DNA from: Exiguobacterium sp018617385
GTDB lineage: Bacteria; Bacillota; Bacilli; Exiguobacteriales; Exiguobacteriaceae
Length of the DNA stretch: 64,000 nt
Reading direction: 5' to 3'
Assembly: GCF_018617385.1 (NCBI RefSeq)
Contig: NZ_JACSKA010000004.1
Location: forward strand, 241,297 to 305,296
Shown piece after piece: positions 42,879-50,378 of the stretch (within the stretch, counting starts at the first letter, position 1; each line of letters starts with the position of its first letter). The notes under the pieces were generated by a model. It ran no database searches. It was not told the DNA's origin and worked only from the letters and a program-made list of their open reading frames with translations. The translations under genes and the position numbers were made by a program.

Positions 42879-43610
42879 ATGTCAAAACAACTCTTTTATT
42901 TGAAGCAAGACCGGGACGTCCAACGCTTCACACTGCATGGTGTGACGTTGGCGGATGTAACAGAAGCGCTTTCCGTGACGAGACCGATGATTATTTGTCG
43001 AACGGACATCAAAGGGATGAGACAATCCTCGAGGTCGCGTTTCCGTTATATTGAAGCGCACGAACTATCTTCGTTCTCGTCTAAGTATTTAAATAACCAA
43101 ACAACGTTTACAGCGATCGATTTTCCGGACTACAATACGCTCGAAACTCTGTCCGATCATGAAATTGCAGAAATCTTGTTTTTAAGTCATATGGAACGCG
43201 GAATCAAGAAGCCGTTCTTGGATTCGCTCGATAATGAGATTGTGTTCTTCAATGAAGCAAACGATCGACATAGCAGTCTTTACATTCGCGATTGGTCGAC
43301 AATCAATCGTTTCGTCCAAAACATGTTGCAAAGTAAACTCGATCGTGACATTCGTAACATCAGTTTTGTTCCGATTCCACTTCCCGTCATCGATGAATTA
43401 CTTGATTTGGCACCTCAAGGTCTGATCATCGATTTCGATCATACGAAACGCAGTTTGTTCAATCGACAAATCGTCATCTCATTCTATGTAGCGGGCCGTT
43501 ATGAAGACATGTCTGTTCTTGAAGAAGACTTCGATGCGAAGAAAGAATCCATCGCCTTAAAAGGGCAATTGTTGTACCGTCGTCGTACATGGCAGATTGA
43601 ACGATTATAA
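42879..43610 (+). CDS. Hypothetical protein
   Basis: I do not recognise this 243-residue protein. It is soluble, with an N-terminal run SKQLFYLKQDRDVQRF, a central part rich in alternating hydrophobic strands (EIVFFNEANDRHSSLYIRDW) and a C-terminus with SLFNRQIVISFYVAGRYED. It has no membrane segment and no Cys cluster. The ATG at 42879 follows CTGAGGGGATACC, a fair ribosome site. A terminator follows about 25 bp after the stop codon, and the neighbours point the other way, so it is a single-gene unit. Confidence 0.75.
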   Translation: MSKQLFYLKQDRDVQRFTLHGVTLADVTEALSVTRPMIICRTDIKGMRQSSRSRFRYIEAHELSSFSSKYLNNQTTFTAIDFPDYNTLETLSDHEIAEILFLSHMERGIKKPFLDSLDNEIVFFNEANDRHSSLYIRDWSTINRFVQNMLQSKLDRDIRNISFVPIPLPVIDELLDLAPQGLIIDFDHTKRSLFNRQIVISFYVAGRYEDMSVLEEDFDAKKESIALKGQLLYRRRTWQIERL

Positions 43611-43635
43611 GGTCATACATGTAATGAATAGTTGT

Positions 43636-43662
43636 GAACCTCTGGAAACGAGGTTCTTTTTT
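43636..43662 (+). terminator. Terminator after the gene at 42879
   Basis: GAACCTC-tggaaac-GAGGTTC followed by six T. Confidence 0.88.
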
Positions 43663-43818
43663 GTTATTTTCAGACCGATTGTTTCAACCTTATGCCTATA
43701 CTGGACAGGGTTGAACGCTATTCTTAAAAATTGATAACAAATTGTCTTAATTTTTTGTTAAATTAACACTTTTCTTTTTCGAACGAGGCGTTATACTAGG
43801 AATAACCTTCTGGAGGAA

Positions 43819-43892
43819 TGGAAGGCAATATAGAGAAAGCGAGGTGAAAATCTATTCATCACGCGATGGATAGATACACGAAATGGAACAAC
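43819..43892 (+). other. Two nine-codon frames in the leader of the gene at 43883
   Basis: ATG GAA ... AGG TGA (43819-43848, MEGNIEKAR) and ATG GAT ... AAC TGA (43866-43892, MDRYTKWNN) lie just before and across the start of the gene at 43883. GGAGG (43812-43816) and GAGGTGA (43841-43847) are ribosome-like sites nearby, but neither spacing is ideal. Confidence 0.25.
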
Positions 43893-44170
43893 TGAAAGTA
43901 CAAGGAGTCTCATCGTTCACCAAGTTTGCGACGAATGGAAAAATGCTGAAACTTAAAGATGCTCACGCAGGGGAACAACGCATTTCACTACAGGATGCGA
44001 CGGATATTCAAGTCTCTCTGCTCGACGAAGACCATTCGCGCTTCACTATATTTGGTCACGCTCACCCTCTTGTGGAGCTGACCCTTCCTCACAACTCTTG
44101 TGAAGTCCTCTATGCTTGGTTACTACACAAGATGAAACGACAAAAAATCAAACTCGCTTCAAACGCTTAA
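43883..44170 (+). CDS. Small hypothetical protein
   Basis: The 95-residue protein (MEQLKVQGVSSFTKFATNGK at the start) is basic at the end (HKMKRQKIKLASNA) and shows beta strands around DATDIQVSLLDEDHSRFTIFGHAHP. No family is recognised. Upstream in-frame stop at 43871 fixes the start at or after 43874; the ATG at 43883 has only a distant ribosome site (GAGGTGA, 35 bp away), which is odd. A strong terminator follows. It stands alone between divergent or convergent neighbours. Confidence 0.65.
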   Translation: MEQLKVQGVSSFTKFATNGKMLKLKDAHAGEQRISLQDATDIQVSLLDEDHSRFTIFGHAHPLVELTLPHNSCEVLYAWLLHKMKRQKIKLASNA

Positions 44171-44173
44171 ACA

Positions 44174-44213
44174 AAACAAGGTCTGCTCTCCATGTGGGAG
44201 GCAGACCTTGTTG
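44174..44213. terminator. Bidirectional terminator after the gene at 43883
   Basis: AACAAGGTCTGC/GCAGACCTTGTT around a 16-base loop, between convergent genes. Confidence 0.85.
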
Positions 44214-44230
44214 TTTTGACTGAAGTCATT

Positions 44231-44443
44231 TCATTCCTTCGTCTCTTCCAATGATGAATTCGCCGTGACCGGGTTTCTGCGATAAATCGTCACGCCACCG
44301 TGCTTGGCCTCTCCTACTACTTGAAAGAGCCAACCTTTCTCAATCAAAATGGTTCGAACGGATAAAAAGTCTTCGCGTGGTACGTTCACTTCATCCACTT
44401 GTCCGTCCAACAATTGCTGAAATGTCTTTTCCCAATCAGTCAT
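44231..44443 (-). CDS. Small hypothetical protein, last gene of the pgpA cassette
   Basis: This 70-residue protein (MTDWEKTFQQLLDGQVDEV at the start) looks like a small winged-helix or beta protein with VPREDFLSVRTILIEKGWLF and HGGVTIYRRNPVT. It is similar to abortive or regulatory short proteins only in size; no family is recognised. The ATG at 44443 follows AAGGAG, which is coded within the preceding gene; it overlaps that gene by 8 bp. Confidence 0.72.
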   Translation of the reverse strand: MTDWEKTFQQLLDGQVDEVNVPREDFLSVRTILIEKGWLFQVVGEAKHGGVTIYRRNPVTANSSLEETKE

Positions 44444-44972
44444 GTTGATTCTCCTTACGTAAGTCTTCATCATGCATCCATTCGAACAGGCGTCGTCCGG
44501 ATTCTAAGCGATCCGTCTTATCTAACAATGTTGCCGGGACGATCCGCGTCGCATCAATCGACTCATCACCGGCAAAAGCGACTGGTTCATTCGTCATCTG
44601 TTCAATATATTGAAGTGCGAACAATAAAATCGCCTTTTCTGTATCCAATCCACTTTCCCGTAGCACAACATCAAACGACTCATCTCGTTTATTGTCCACT
44701 AGTAACGTCCGTCCTCCGTCGAGGAGAGCCAATGATGGCACAGCATCGACATGAAATACTTCATATGCGCGATAGGTCTGCTCATCACACAGTAAAAGGG
44801 GAACAAAGCGACGTCGGCTCGTCCATTTCTTTAACTGAAACAAAATTTTCATCGAGGTGAACCACGTCGCCCCATCTCGATCTTTTTCCACTAAAATTGT
44901 GGGAACTGATGCCTCATCCGCCTCTTTTTTTTGAACGAATAACCATTTTTCTACATCTACCACGACGATCAA
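44436..44972 (-). CDS. Hypothetical protein in the pgpA-PAP2 cassette
   Basis: The 178-residue soluble protein (after the start, IVVVDVEKWLFVQKKEADE) has no recognised domain. It shows alternating strands (RFVPLLLCDEQTYRAYEVF, SLALLDGGRTLLVDN) and a charged C-terminus (RLFEWMHDEDLRKENQHD). A TTG start at 44972 is chosen because AAGGAGG lies 8 bp upstream and the codon overlaps the PAP2 stop codon; the ATG at 44996 lies before the ribosome site. It overlaps the next gene by 8 bp. Confidence 0.7.
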   Translation of the reverse strand: MIVVVDVEKWLFVQKKEADEASVPTILVEKDRDGATWFTSMKILFQLKKWTSRRRFVPLLLCDEQTYRAYEVFHVDAVPSLALLDGGRTLLVDNKRDESFDVVLRESGLDTEKAILLFALQYIEQMTNEPVAFAGDESIDATRIVPATLLDKTDRLESGRRLFEWMHDEDLRKENQHD

Positions 44973-45556
44973 ATCGTTTTCCTCCTTATGATCCATTCAG
45001 ACAATGCAATCATCGTCAACGCAACGAGCCAACCGCCGAGCACGTCACTGAAGTAATGAACGTTCAAGATGACACGGCTGAGCGAAACCGCAAGGACGAG
45101 GCACAAGAGAATGAAGATGACGACTTTCGACTGTTTCTTTCGATACAGTACATAAGCTGTCAATCCATATAGGGCCAGCGACCCTGAGGCGTGTCCACTC
45201 GGAAAACTGTATGTCGTTGCATCGAGGGATGCATCAATGAGCGGTCGATCGATTCCGTAGACGAGCTTTAGCACCTGTGTAAACAGAAGTGTCCCGATTC
45301 CAACGAGCGCTAGTCGCCACGCTTCGATACCGTCCCCGCGCCAATACCAAAACAACAACCCTAATATGGAGAGCCCCACAATGACCTGTGCACTCCCGAG
45401 CTCTGTCACGTAGGCAAACACTCGATCCGGTAGCGGTTGTAACCATTCATATACGAATGTGTTCATTGGATCGACCGCCCCTAAAACGACAAACACCGAC
45501 ACGATCACATAAGCGACCGTCCCGGTGATGACTACCATTTGCGGTGTCCACTTCAT
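44969..45556 (-). CDS. PAP2-family membrane phosphatase
   Basis: The 195-residue protein has about six membrane segments and all three phosphatase motifs: KLVYGIDRP (motif 1), PSGHAS (motif 2) and SRVILNVHYFSDVLGG (motif 3). It would remove phosphate from a lipid such as undecaprenyl diphosphate, phosphatidate or phosphatidylglycerophosphate on the outer face of the membrane. Its start overlaps the pgpA stop codon by 1 bp, so the two enzymes are made together; a link to phosphatidylglycerol synthesis is suggested by that neighbour. Confidence 0.9.
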   Translation of the reverse strand: MKWTPQMVVITGTVAYVIVSVFVVLGAVDPMNTFVYEWLQPLPDRVFAYVTELGSAQVIVGLSILGLLFWYWRGDGIEAWRLALVGIGTLLFTQVLKLVYGIDRPLIDASLDATTYSFPSGHASGSLALYGLTAYVLYRKKQSKVVIFILLCLVLAVSLSRVILNVHYFSDVLGGWLVALTMIALSEWIIRRKTI

Positions 45557-46131
45557 CAATACAACCCTTTTCTTTCACGCATCTCTTCTTCTCCGAAATC
45601 GACCATATCTCGCAATCGGTGCGCCAATCGTCCTGAAGCGTTGGCAGCGATGGCACCGACGAGATCGTCCATGAACGTATGCACTTGCCCATCATCCATC
45701 TTCGTGTCGAGTTGTTTGATGATACCGATTTTTGCCTTGTCTAAGTATCCGAAAGTCGTAACGGCAATCGAACCATATGTGTTGACGGCACCGATCGCAA
45801 TCGTCTCGTCCACTCCAAATAAACCTTCGTCTGAGGCGATAATCGACAGAAGCGGTTCAGATAATTGGCCTTTTTCAGCCAACATGTCGAGCTCTGAACC
45901 AACAAGAATCGCATGTTGTAGTTCACGTTTGTCAAGAACCGCCTCGACAGAATCCATACAATCTTTTAAAGAAAGATGCGGCGAGTAAGGTGCCTGCATC
46001 TGGTATACGATTTCAGCAATCGATTCAATCGTGACCCCGCGTTCGAGCAAACGAGCACGAGCCGCTTCTCGGACGTCACGTGAGTGTGGTACGTGTTTCA
46101 TAATAGGCGCAGGATCGAAATCCCGCTTCAC
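45556..46131 (-). CDS. pgpA: Phosphatidylglycerophosphatase A family protein (YutG-like)
   Basis: This 191-residue protein resembles YutG of B. subtilis: ARLLERGVTIESIAEIVYQMQ, ILVGSELDMLAEKGQLSEPL, NTYGSIAVTTFGYLDKAK and DDLVGAIAANASGRLAHR. PgpA proteins dephosphorylate phosphatidylglycerophosphate, the last step to phosphatidylglycerol; the Bacillus branch is soluble and its activity is less certain. The longest frame starts with GTG at 46131; AAGGGA lies only 1-2 bp upstream, so a start at the ATG at 46101 cannot be excluded. It is the first gene of a four-gene cassette coupled by overlaps. Confidence 0.83.
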   Translation of the reverse strand: MKRDFDPAPIMKHVPHSRDVREAARARLLERGVTIESIAEIVYQMQAPYSPHLSLKDCMDSVEAVLDKRELQHAILVGSELDMLAEKGQLSEPLLSIIASDEGLFGVDETIAIGAVNTYGSIAVTTFGYLDKAKIGIIKQLDTKMDDGQVHTFMDDLVGAIAANASGRLAHRLRDMVDFGEEEMRERKGLY

Positions 46132-46276
46132 ATCCCTTCGTTCAGAGAGTCATCGTCTCTCTATATGATATAACCATTATACTGAAAAATTGAAAAAAGA
46201 CGAACCCTGCTTTGACTTCCCACATTAAATCGGTCATCATTAACATGTAGGTTAAACGATCAAAGGGGGAAGAGGA

Positions 46277-46786
46277 ATGAAGATTGGGGTAGTCTTATTT
46301 CCGTCTAAACAAGTGCAAGATTTTGCGAACTCTTATCGAAAACGCTATGACACAAAATATGCGTTGATTTCACCTCACGTGACCATTAAAGAACGGACAG
46401 AGGTGTCAGAAGAAGACTTACCGAAAGTACTCGAGTACTTGCAACAAGTTGCGGATTCGACTAAACCGATTCAGTTAAAAGTCGATGGCGTTCGGTCTTT
46501 CGCACCAACGAACAATGTCTTGTATTTAAAAGTGTTGCCGACACGTGATCTGTCGACTCTTCAGCAACGATTGCATGAAGGTGTGCTCAGCCAAGCACCG
46601 AAATATGAATTCTTGCCGCACATCACGATTGGTCAAGATTTGACCGATGCCGAGCTGTTCGACGTCCTCGAACGGATGCGTATGGAGCAGGTTCATTTCG
46701 AAGAGACGATCACTCGGATGGCCGTCATGTATGAACTCGAAAATGAAACATGGAACGTCTATGAGACGTTCCGTTTCCGAGGCTAA
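46277..46786 (+). CDS. yjcG: 2H phosphoesterase, YjcG family
   Basis: The 169-residue protein belongs to the 2'-5' RNA ligase-like (2H) phosphoesterases. The two HxT motifs are HVTI (34-37) and HITI (115-118), each in its proper strand, and the fold pattern is intact. Family members hydrolyse cyclic or 2'-5' phosphodiesters; the substrate of YjcG is unknown. A ribosome site (AAGGGGGAAGAGG) precedes the ATG at 46277. Its terminator lies inside the convergent small gene at 46789. Confidence 0.92.
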   Translation: MKIGVVLFPSKQVQDFANSYRKRYDTKYALISPHVTIKERTEVSEEDLPKVLEYLQQVADSTKPIQLKVDGVRSFAPTNNVLYLKVLPTRDLSTLQQRLHEGVLSQAPKYEFLPHITIGQDLTDAELFDVLERMRMEQVHFEETITRMAVMYELENETWNVYETFRFRG

Positions 46787-46788
46787 CC

Positions 46789-46977
46789 TTATATGCTCCG
46801 GTCGACATAGCGACCGGGGTTTTTTTCTTGCTCTTCTTCAAGCCATTCTTCACGTCGAGGTCGGATTCGTTGGACACGCTTGATTCGTGTCACCGGTTCG
46901 ATGCTCGCTCGACCTGACGGCTGGACTTGTCGGTTGACGTATTGTACGACAGTAAAATCAATCTGATAAGGACCCAT
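46789..46977 (-). CDS. Small basic hypothetical protein
   Basis: The 62-residue protein (MGPYQIDFTVVQYVNRQV at the start) is basic and Arg-rich in its second half (RIKRVQRIRPRREEWLEEEQ). The perfect ribosome site AAGGAGGTC 7 bp upstream makes it a real gene in spite of its size. No family is recognised. Its last codons form the terminator hairpin of yjcG on the other strand. It lies between yjcG and fabI. Confidence 0.68.
   Translation of the reverse strand: MGPYQIDFTVVQYVNRQVQPSGRASIEPVTRIKRVQRIRPRREEWLEEEQEKNPGRYVDRSI
46795..46827 (+). terminator. Terminator of yjcG, inside the convergent small gene
   Basis: CTCCGGTCG-acatag-CGACCGGGG followed by seven T on the plus strand. Confidence 0.85.
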
Positions 46978-47060
46978 GATCTGACCTCCTTCATAGGTCC
47001 TTACCCGATTTATTCACGAGGTAATACAAAAATGGCGCATCACTGCGCCATTCCCCAAAC

Positions 47061-47834
47061 TTATAAAATATGGTATCCGCTATCTACGTGAATGACTTCT
47101 CCGGTCACGCCGCTTCCCATTCCCGAGAGGAGGAAGAGACCTGTCGAAGCCACTTCTTCTGCCGAAACATTTCGACGCAACGGCGCCTTCTGTTCAAGTT
47201 CAGAAAGGATACTGTTGAAATCGCCGACCCCTTTGGCTGACAATGTACGAATCGGACCAGCTGAAATGGCGTTGACACGCACACCATGTGGACCGTATTC
47301 GTTCGCCAAATACTTGACGCTCGAATCAAGGGCCGCTTTAGCGACACCCATCAAGTTGTAGTTCGGAACGACACGCTCGCCGCCGAGGTACGTGAGTGTG
47401 ATCACGGAGGCGTCTTGTGCGAAGTAAGGCTTCGCCGCTTTCACGACTGCCGTCAAACTATATGCTGAGATGTCTAACGCCTGTGCGAACTGACCACGTG
47501 TCATTTCTGAGAACTCACCGCGCAATGCTTCTTTGTCAGCAAATGCGATCGAATGCGCGATTCCTTGAATCTCGCCCGCTTGTTCGTGAATCGAACGGAA
47601 TGTTGAATCAATCGCTTCGTCATTCGTCACATCACACTCAAGTAGGATCGCTTCTTGCTTCAACTCACTTGCGAGTGACTCGAGACCCGATTTGAATCGT
47701 TCTGCCGCATACGTTAACACGAGCTTCGCCCCTGCCTCATCAAGCGTTTTGGCAATGGCCCATGCAATCGAGCGCTTGTTGGCAATCCCCATGACGACGT
47801 ACGTTTTATTCGTTAATGTTGGAAAAATTGACAT
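47061..47834 (-). CDS. fabI: Enoyl-[acyl-carrier-protein] reductase (NADH)
   Basis: FabI reduces enoyl-ACP in the last step of each fatty acid elongation cycle and is the triclosan target. The 257-residue SDR protein has VMGIANKRSIAWAIAK at the start, the active-site Y-x6-K in YNLMGVAK, and the C-terminal SGMGSGVTGEVIHVDSGYH. The ATG at 47834 is chosen as GGGGAG lies 6 bp upstream; another ATG lies directly before it. A strong promoter and a FapR-type operator lie directly upstream, so malonyl-CoA-dependent control is likely. Confidence 0.95.
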   Translation of the reverse strand: MSIFPTLTNKTYVVMGIANKRSIAWAIAKTLDEAGAKLVLTYAAERFKSGLESLASELKQEAILLECDVTNDEAIDSTFRSIHEQAGEIQGIAHSIAFADKEALRGEFSEMTRGQFAQALDISAYSLTAVVKAAKPYFAQDASVITLTYLGGERVVPNYNLMGVAKAALDSSVKYLANEYGPHGVRVNAISAGPIRTLSAKGVGDFNSILSELEQKAPLRRNVSAEEVASTGLFLLSGMGSGVTGEVIHVDSGYHIL

Positions 47835-47849
47835 CATAAACTCCCCTTT

Positions 47850-47866
47850 TTAGTACCTGGTGATAA
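47850..47866. promoter_or_regulatory. FapR-type operator of fabI
   Basis: TTAGTACC-T-GGTGATAA is a 17-bp imperfect palindrome (6 of 8 arm bases pair) that follows the pattern of FapR sites. It lies between the predicted transcription start and the ribosome site of fabI. Confidence 0.65.
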
Positions 47867-47877
47867 TATCTGTTCTC

Positions 47878-47906
47878 AGATTACAGAAAGGTTTCTGTTT
47901 TGTCAA
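47878..47906 (-). promoter_or_regulatory. Sigma-A promoter of fabI
   Basis: On the minus strand a perfect TTGACA (47906-47901) is followed after 17 bp by TAATCT (47883-47878). Confidence 0.6.
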
Positions 47907-47983
47907 CCGACTCGTTACGTATTGCGATTTTTTTAAGTTGCGGTAAGATAAAATACGTATAGAAAGGGTGATTCGACTCCATT

Positions 47984-49150
47984 ATGAACCGTATACAATC
48001 ATATTTTAAAAGTTTAGATACGACACTGTTGACCATCGTCTTCCTATTGATGATCATCAGTCTCGGTGCAATCTATACCGCTCAACCGATGTTGCCAACG
48101 CGACTTCAACATATCAACTTCGCTCTTGAACAAGGCATTCGTTATGTCATCGGCTTTTTTGCGATGTTCGCGATCATGACGATCGAATATGAGCAACTCC
48201 GGAAAATCCATTGGTACTTATACGCATTCGGTCTACTTCTGCTCGTCGGTCTGATTCCACTTCGTGACACGTCGCTCGTGCCGAACATCAATGGGGCGTA
48301 TGGATGGTATAATGTGCCTGGCTTCAGTTTCCAGCCGGCCGAATTCATGAAGCTCTTTTTATTGATTTCCATGTCGACTATCGTCTATGAGCACAATAAA
48401 CGTTATGGCTCGTCACAACTCGATACGTGGCTCCTCGTGAAATTGGTATTAGTGGCCATCCCGCCGCTCGGTCTGATTGTGACACAACCGGACTTAGGGA
48501 CCGGGCTCGTCTTGATGACGATGCTCGGCGCCATCATCATCGTCTCGGGAATCGGTTGGAAGTGGCTTCTCGGTCTCTTCAGCGCCGCGGCTTTGACCAT
48601 CGGCACGTTCATGTATCTGTTCTTTGCCCATTTCGAAGTCTTGCAAGCGTTCGTACCTGGACACGCGCTCAACCGCTTCCAGGCCTGGATATATCCATAC
48701 GAATATTCAGATGACTTGGCATTCCAATTGATCAAATCACTACAGGCGATTGGTTCTGGACAGATGTTCGGGGCGGGATACGGTCAAGGACTAGTCTATT
48801 TACCGGAATCTCAAACGGACTTCATATTTGCCGTTATCGCAGAACACTATGGGTTCATCGGCGCAGCTCTCGTGATCATCGTCTTCTTCCTATTCCTCTA
48901 TCGGATGATTCACATTGCATTAGAGTCTAGTAGCGCGTTCGGAAGTTATATCGTCACCGGCGTCATCGCCATGTTCACGTTCCAGGTGTTCCAAAACATC
49001 GGTATGACGATCGGTGTCTTGCCAATCACGGGACTCACCCTTCCGTTCGTCAGTTACGGGGGGACAGGGATTATCATGAACATGATTGCCATCGGTCTCG
49101 TCATGAACGTGGCCTCTAAATCAAAAACCTATATGTTTGATGATGATTGA
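47984..49150 (+). CDS. rodA: SEDS-family peptidoglycan glycosyltransferase, RodA type
   Basis: The 388-residue protein has ten membrane segments and the SEDS signatures GLVYLPESQTDFIFAVIAEH and LPFVSYGGTGI. It would polymerise lipid II during side-wall growth with a class B penicillin-binding protein. It differs clearly from the FtsW protein at 6449, is shorter at the C-terminus and lacks the charged tail, which favours RodA; the RodA-FtsW split is an inference. The ATG follows AAAGGGTGA. It has its own terminator. Confidence 0.9.
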   Translation: MNRIQSYFKSLDTTLLTIVFLLMIISLGAIYTAQPMLPTRLQHINFALEQGIRYVIGFFAMFAIMTIEYEQLRKIHWYLYAFGLLLLVGLIPLRDTSLVPNINGAYGWYNVPGFSFQPAEFMKLFLLISMSTIVYEHNKRYGSSQLDTWLLVKLVLVAIPPLGLIVTQPDLGTGLVLMTMLGAIIIVSGIGWKWLLGLFSAAALTIGTFMYLFFAHFEVLQAFVPGHALNRFQAWIYPYEYSDDLAFQLIKSLQAIGSGQMFGAGYGQGLVYLPESQTDFIFAVIAEHYGFIGAALVIIVFFLFLYRMIHIALESSSAFGSYIVTGVIAMFTFQVFQNIGMTIGVLPITGLTLPFVSYGGTGIIMNMIAIGLVMNVASKSKTYMFDDD

Positions 49151-49165
49151 TTGGACTAACGTTGC

Positions 49166-49200
49166 AAAGGATCAAAGCACAATTGCTTTGATCCTTTTTT
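49166..49200. terminator. Bidirectional terminator between rodA and the metal islet
   Basis: AAAGGATCAAAGCA-caat-TGCTTTGATCCTTT is a perfect 14-base stem; T tract on the plus side, A tract on the other. Confidence 0.9.
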
Positions 49201-49208
49201 AGTCAGAG

Positions 49209-49379
49209 TCATTCCGTGTTGTCCTGCGATGCCCTTATTCGACCTGTATCCTTATCCTCGCCAAGCCTTTCAGAATCGCAGCACATATCCTTCTCTTCAC
49301 TTTTTATTTCTCGAATATTCACCGTACAACACGATTCAGCCGCTGATTTGGTAAATCGTTTTCTGAAGAAGTTCAACAT
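49209..49379 (-). CDS. 56-residue peptide with two Cys pairs, third gene of the arsR islet
   Basis: The frame ATG-TTG-AAC-TTC (MLNFFRKRFTKS at the start) encodes 56 residues with CC at 17-18 and CC at 33-34 in an otherwise charged chain. The ribosome site AAGGAGGTG 6-7 bp upstream is nearly perfect. It lies 27 bp after the permease gene in the same direction and ends before the hairpin at 49200. Small Cys-pair peptides beside DUF318 permeases occur in other Firmicutes; the Cys pairs suggest binding of a thiophilic metal or metalloid. This is an inference. Confidence 0.72.
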   Translation of the reverse strand: MLNFFRKRFTKSAAESCCTVNIREIKSEEKDMCCDSERLGEDKDTGRIRASQDNTE

Positions 49380-49406
49380 ATCTCTCACCTCCTTAAGACA
49401 CCTCGT

Positions 49407-50270
49407 TCATACAAGATAAAATATGATTCCTGATATCATCGACATCATGAGAACAGACAATACAAAAGCGATAATAAGTTGTTTCTTAAAAATGGCTTTC
49501 ATCAAAACGATTTCCGGTAAACTCGCTCCGGCAGAACTGATCATCATGGCCATCACAGGACCGAGCGCCATGCCTTTCATAATCAATACTTGAGAGATCG
49601 GAATCATGCTTGATAATCGAATATATAAAGGAATTCCAATGACTGCGGCAATGGGAATCAGCCACCAGGCATCGTGCCCGAACCACTGCACTACCCATTC
49701 AGTCGGCACAACACCGTGAATCAGCGAACCGATCGCAGCCCCCATAATCAAATAAGGGTACACATTTTTAATCAGTTGCCAGGTTTCATTCCAAGCATCT
49801 GACCAATTGAAGGTATGGCTAGATGGATTAAAACCTGTCATGGTGACGCGTTTGACATACTTTTCAAAACCGAAACGGTCCAAGGTGAATCCGATGAATA
49901 TTGAACAAATCGCCGTGATCAACGTGTAAAGAACTGTGATTTCCCACCCCATCACGACTCCCATCACCGTAATGATTGTCGGATCAAGTACGGGTGAGGC
50001 GAATAGAAAAACCATTACGATAGAAAACGGAATTTTATTTTTTAGTAAATTCACGACGATGGGGATAGTTGAACAGGAGCAAAAAGGAGTGATGAAAGCA
50101 AAGACGAGTGCAATCACGCTCGCTGCCATGCGGTTGTTCCCACTTAGTTTCTTCTCAATCGTTCCGTATGGGATGTACGATTGTAATACTTGAATCACAA
50201 AGGAAATCGCGACAAATAAAATGGTCAATTCAAGCGCAATGATGCTAAAACTTTTGAGTAAATCAATCAT
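49407..50270 (-). CDS. DUF318/YraQ-type permease
   Basis: The 287-residue membrane protein has eight or so membrane segments and the diagnostic motif TPFCSCSTIP (61-70) with its Cys-x-Cys, followed by FLFASPVLDP and a second-half repeat SSAGASLPEIVLMK. This belongs to the SO_0444/YraQ permease family, linked to export of metals or metalloids (arsenite, copper or zinc) or organic derivatives. The ATG at 50270 has GGAGG upstream; earlier frame starts lack it. Preceded by arsR; two identical operators lie just upstream. Confidence 0.88.
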   Translation of the reverse strand: MIDLLKSFSIIALELTILFVAISFVIQVLQSYIPYGTIEKKLSGNNRMAASVIALVFAFITPFCSCSTIPIVVNLLKNKIPFSIVMVFLFASPVLDPTIITVMGVVMGWEITVLYTLITAICSIFIGFTLDRFGFEKYVKRVTMTGFNPSSHTFNWSDAWNETWQLIKNVYPYLIMGAAIGSLIHGVVPTEWVVQWFGHDAWWLIPIAAVIGIPLYIRLSSMIPISQVLIMKGMALGPVMAMMISSAGASLPEIVLMKAIFKKQLIIAFVLSVLMMSMISGIIFYLV

Positions 50271-50328
50271 TTTGCTTACCTCCAATTCCATAGAATGAAT
50301 TCACATTCGACCAATCGAACGCAATTAG

Positions 50329-50344
50329 ATCAAATAATATTGAT
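50329..50344. promoter_or_regulatory. ATCAA-N6-TTGAT operator, copy 1
   Basis: ATCAAATAATATTGAT lies between arsR and the permease. Same arms and spacer length as three other copies in this islet. Confidence 0.65.
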
Positions 50345-50350
50345 TTATAG

Positions 50351-50366
50351 ATCAAAAAAAATTGAT
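50351..50366. promoter_or_regulatory. ATCAA-N6-TTGAT operator, copy 2
   Basis: ATCAAAAAAAATTGAT lies 22 bp (two helix turns) from copy 1. The 19 bases from 50351 are identical to those from 50791. Confidence 0.65.
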
Positions 50367-50378
50367 TTAAAAATCATC

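Noticed and set aside
42879..43610. Calling the unknown 243-residue protein a transporter or nuclease
   Set aside because: No membrane segment and no catalytic motif is visible, so it is left without a function.
49216..49419. 67-codon frame on the plus strand after rodA
   Set aside because: Antisense to the 56-residue Cys-pair peptide, which has the strong ribosome site and operon context; this frame has neither.
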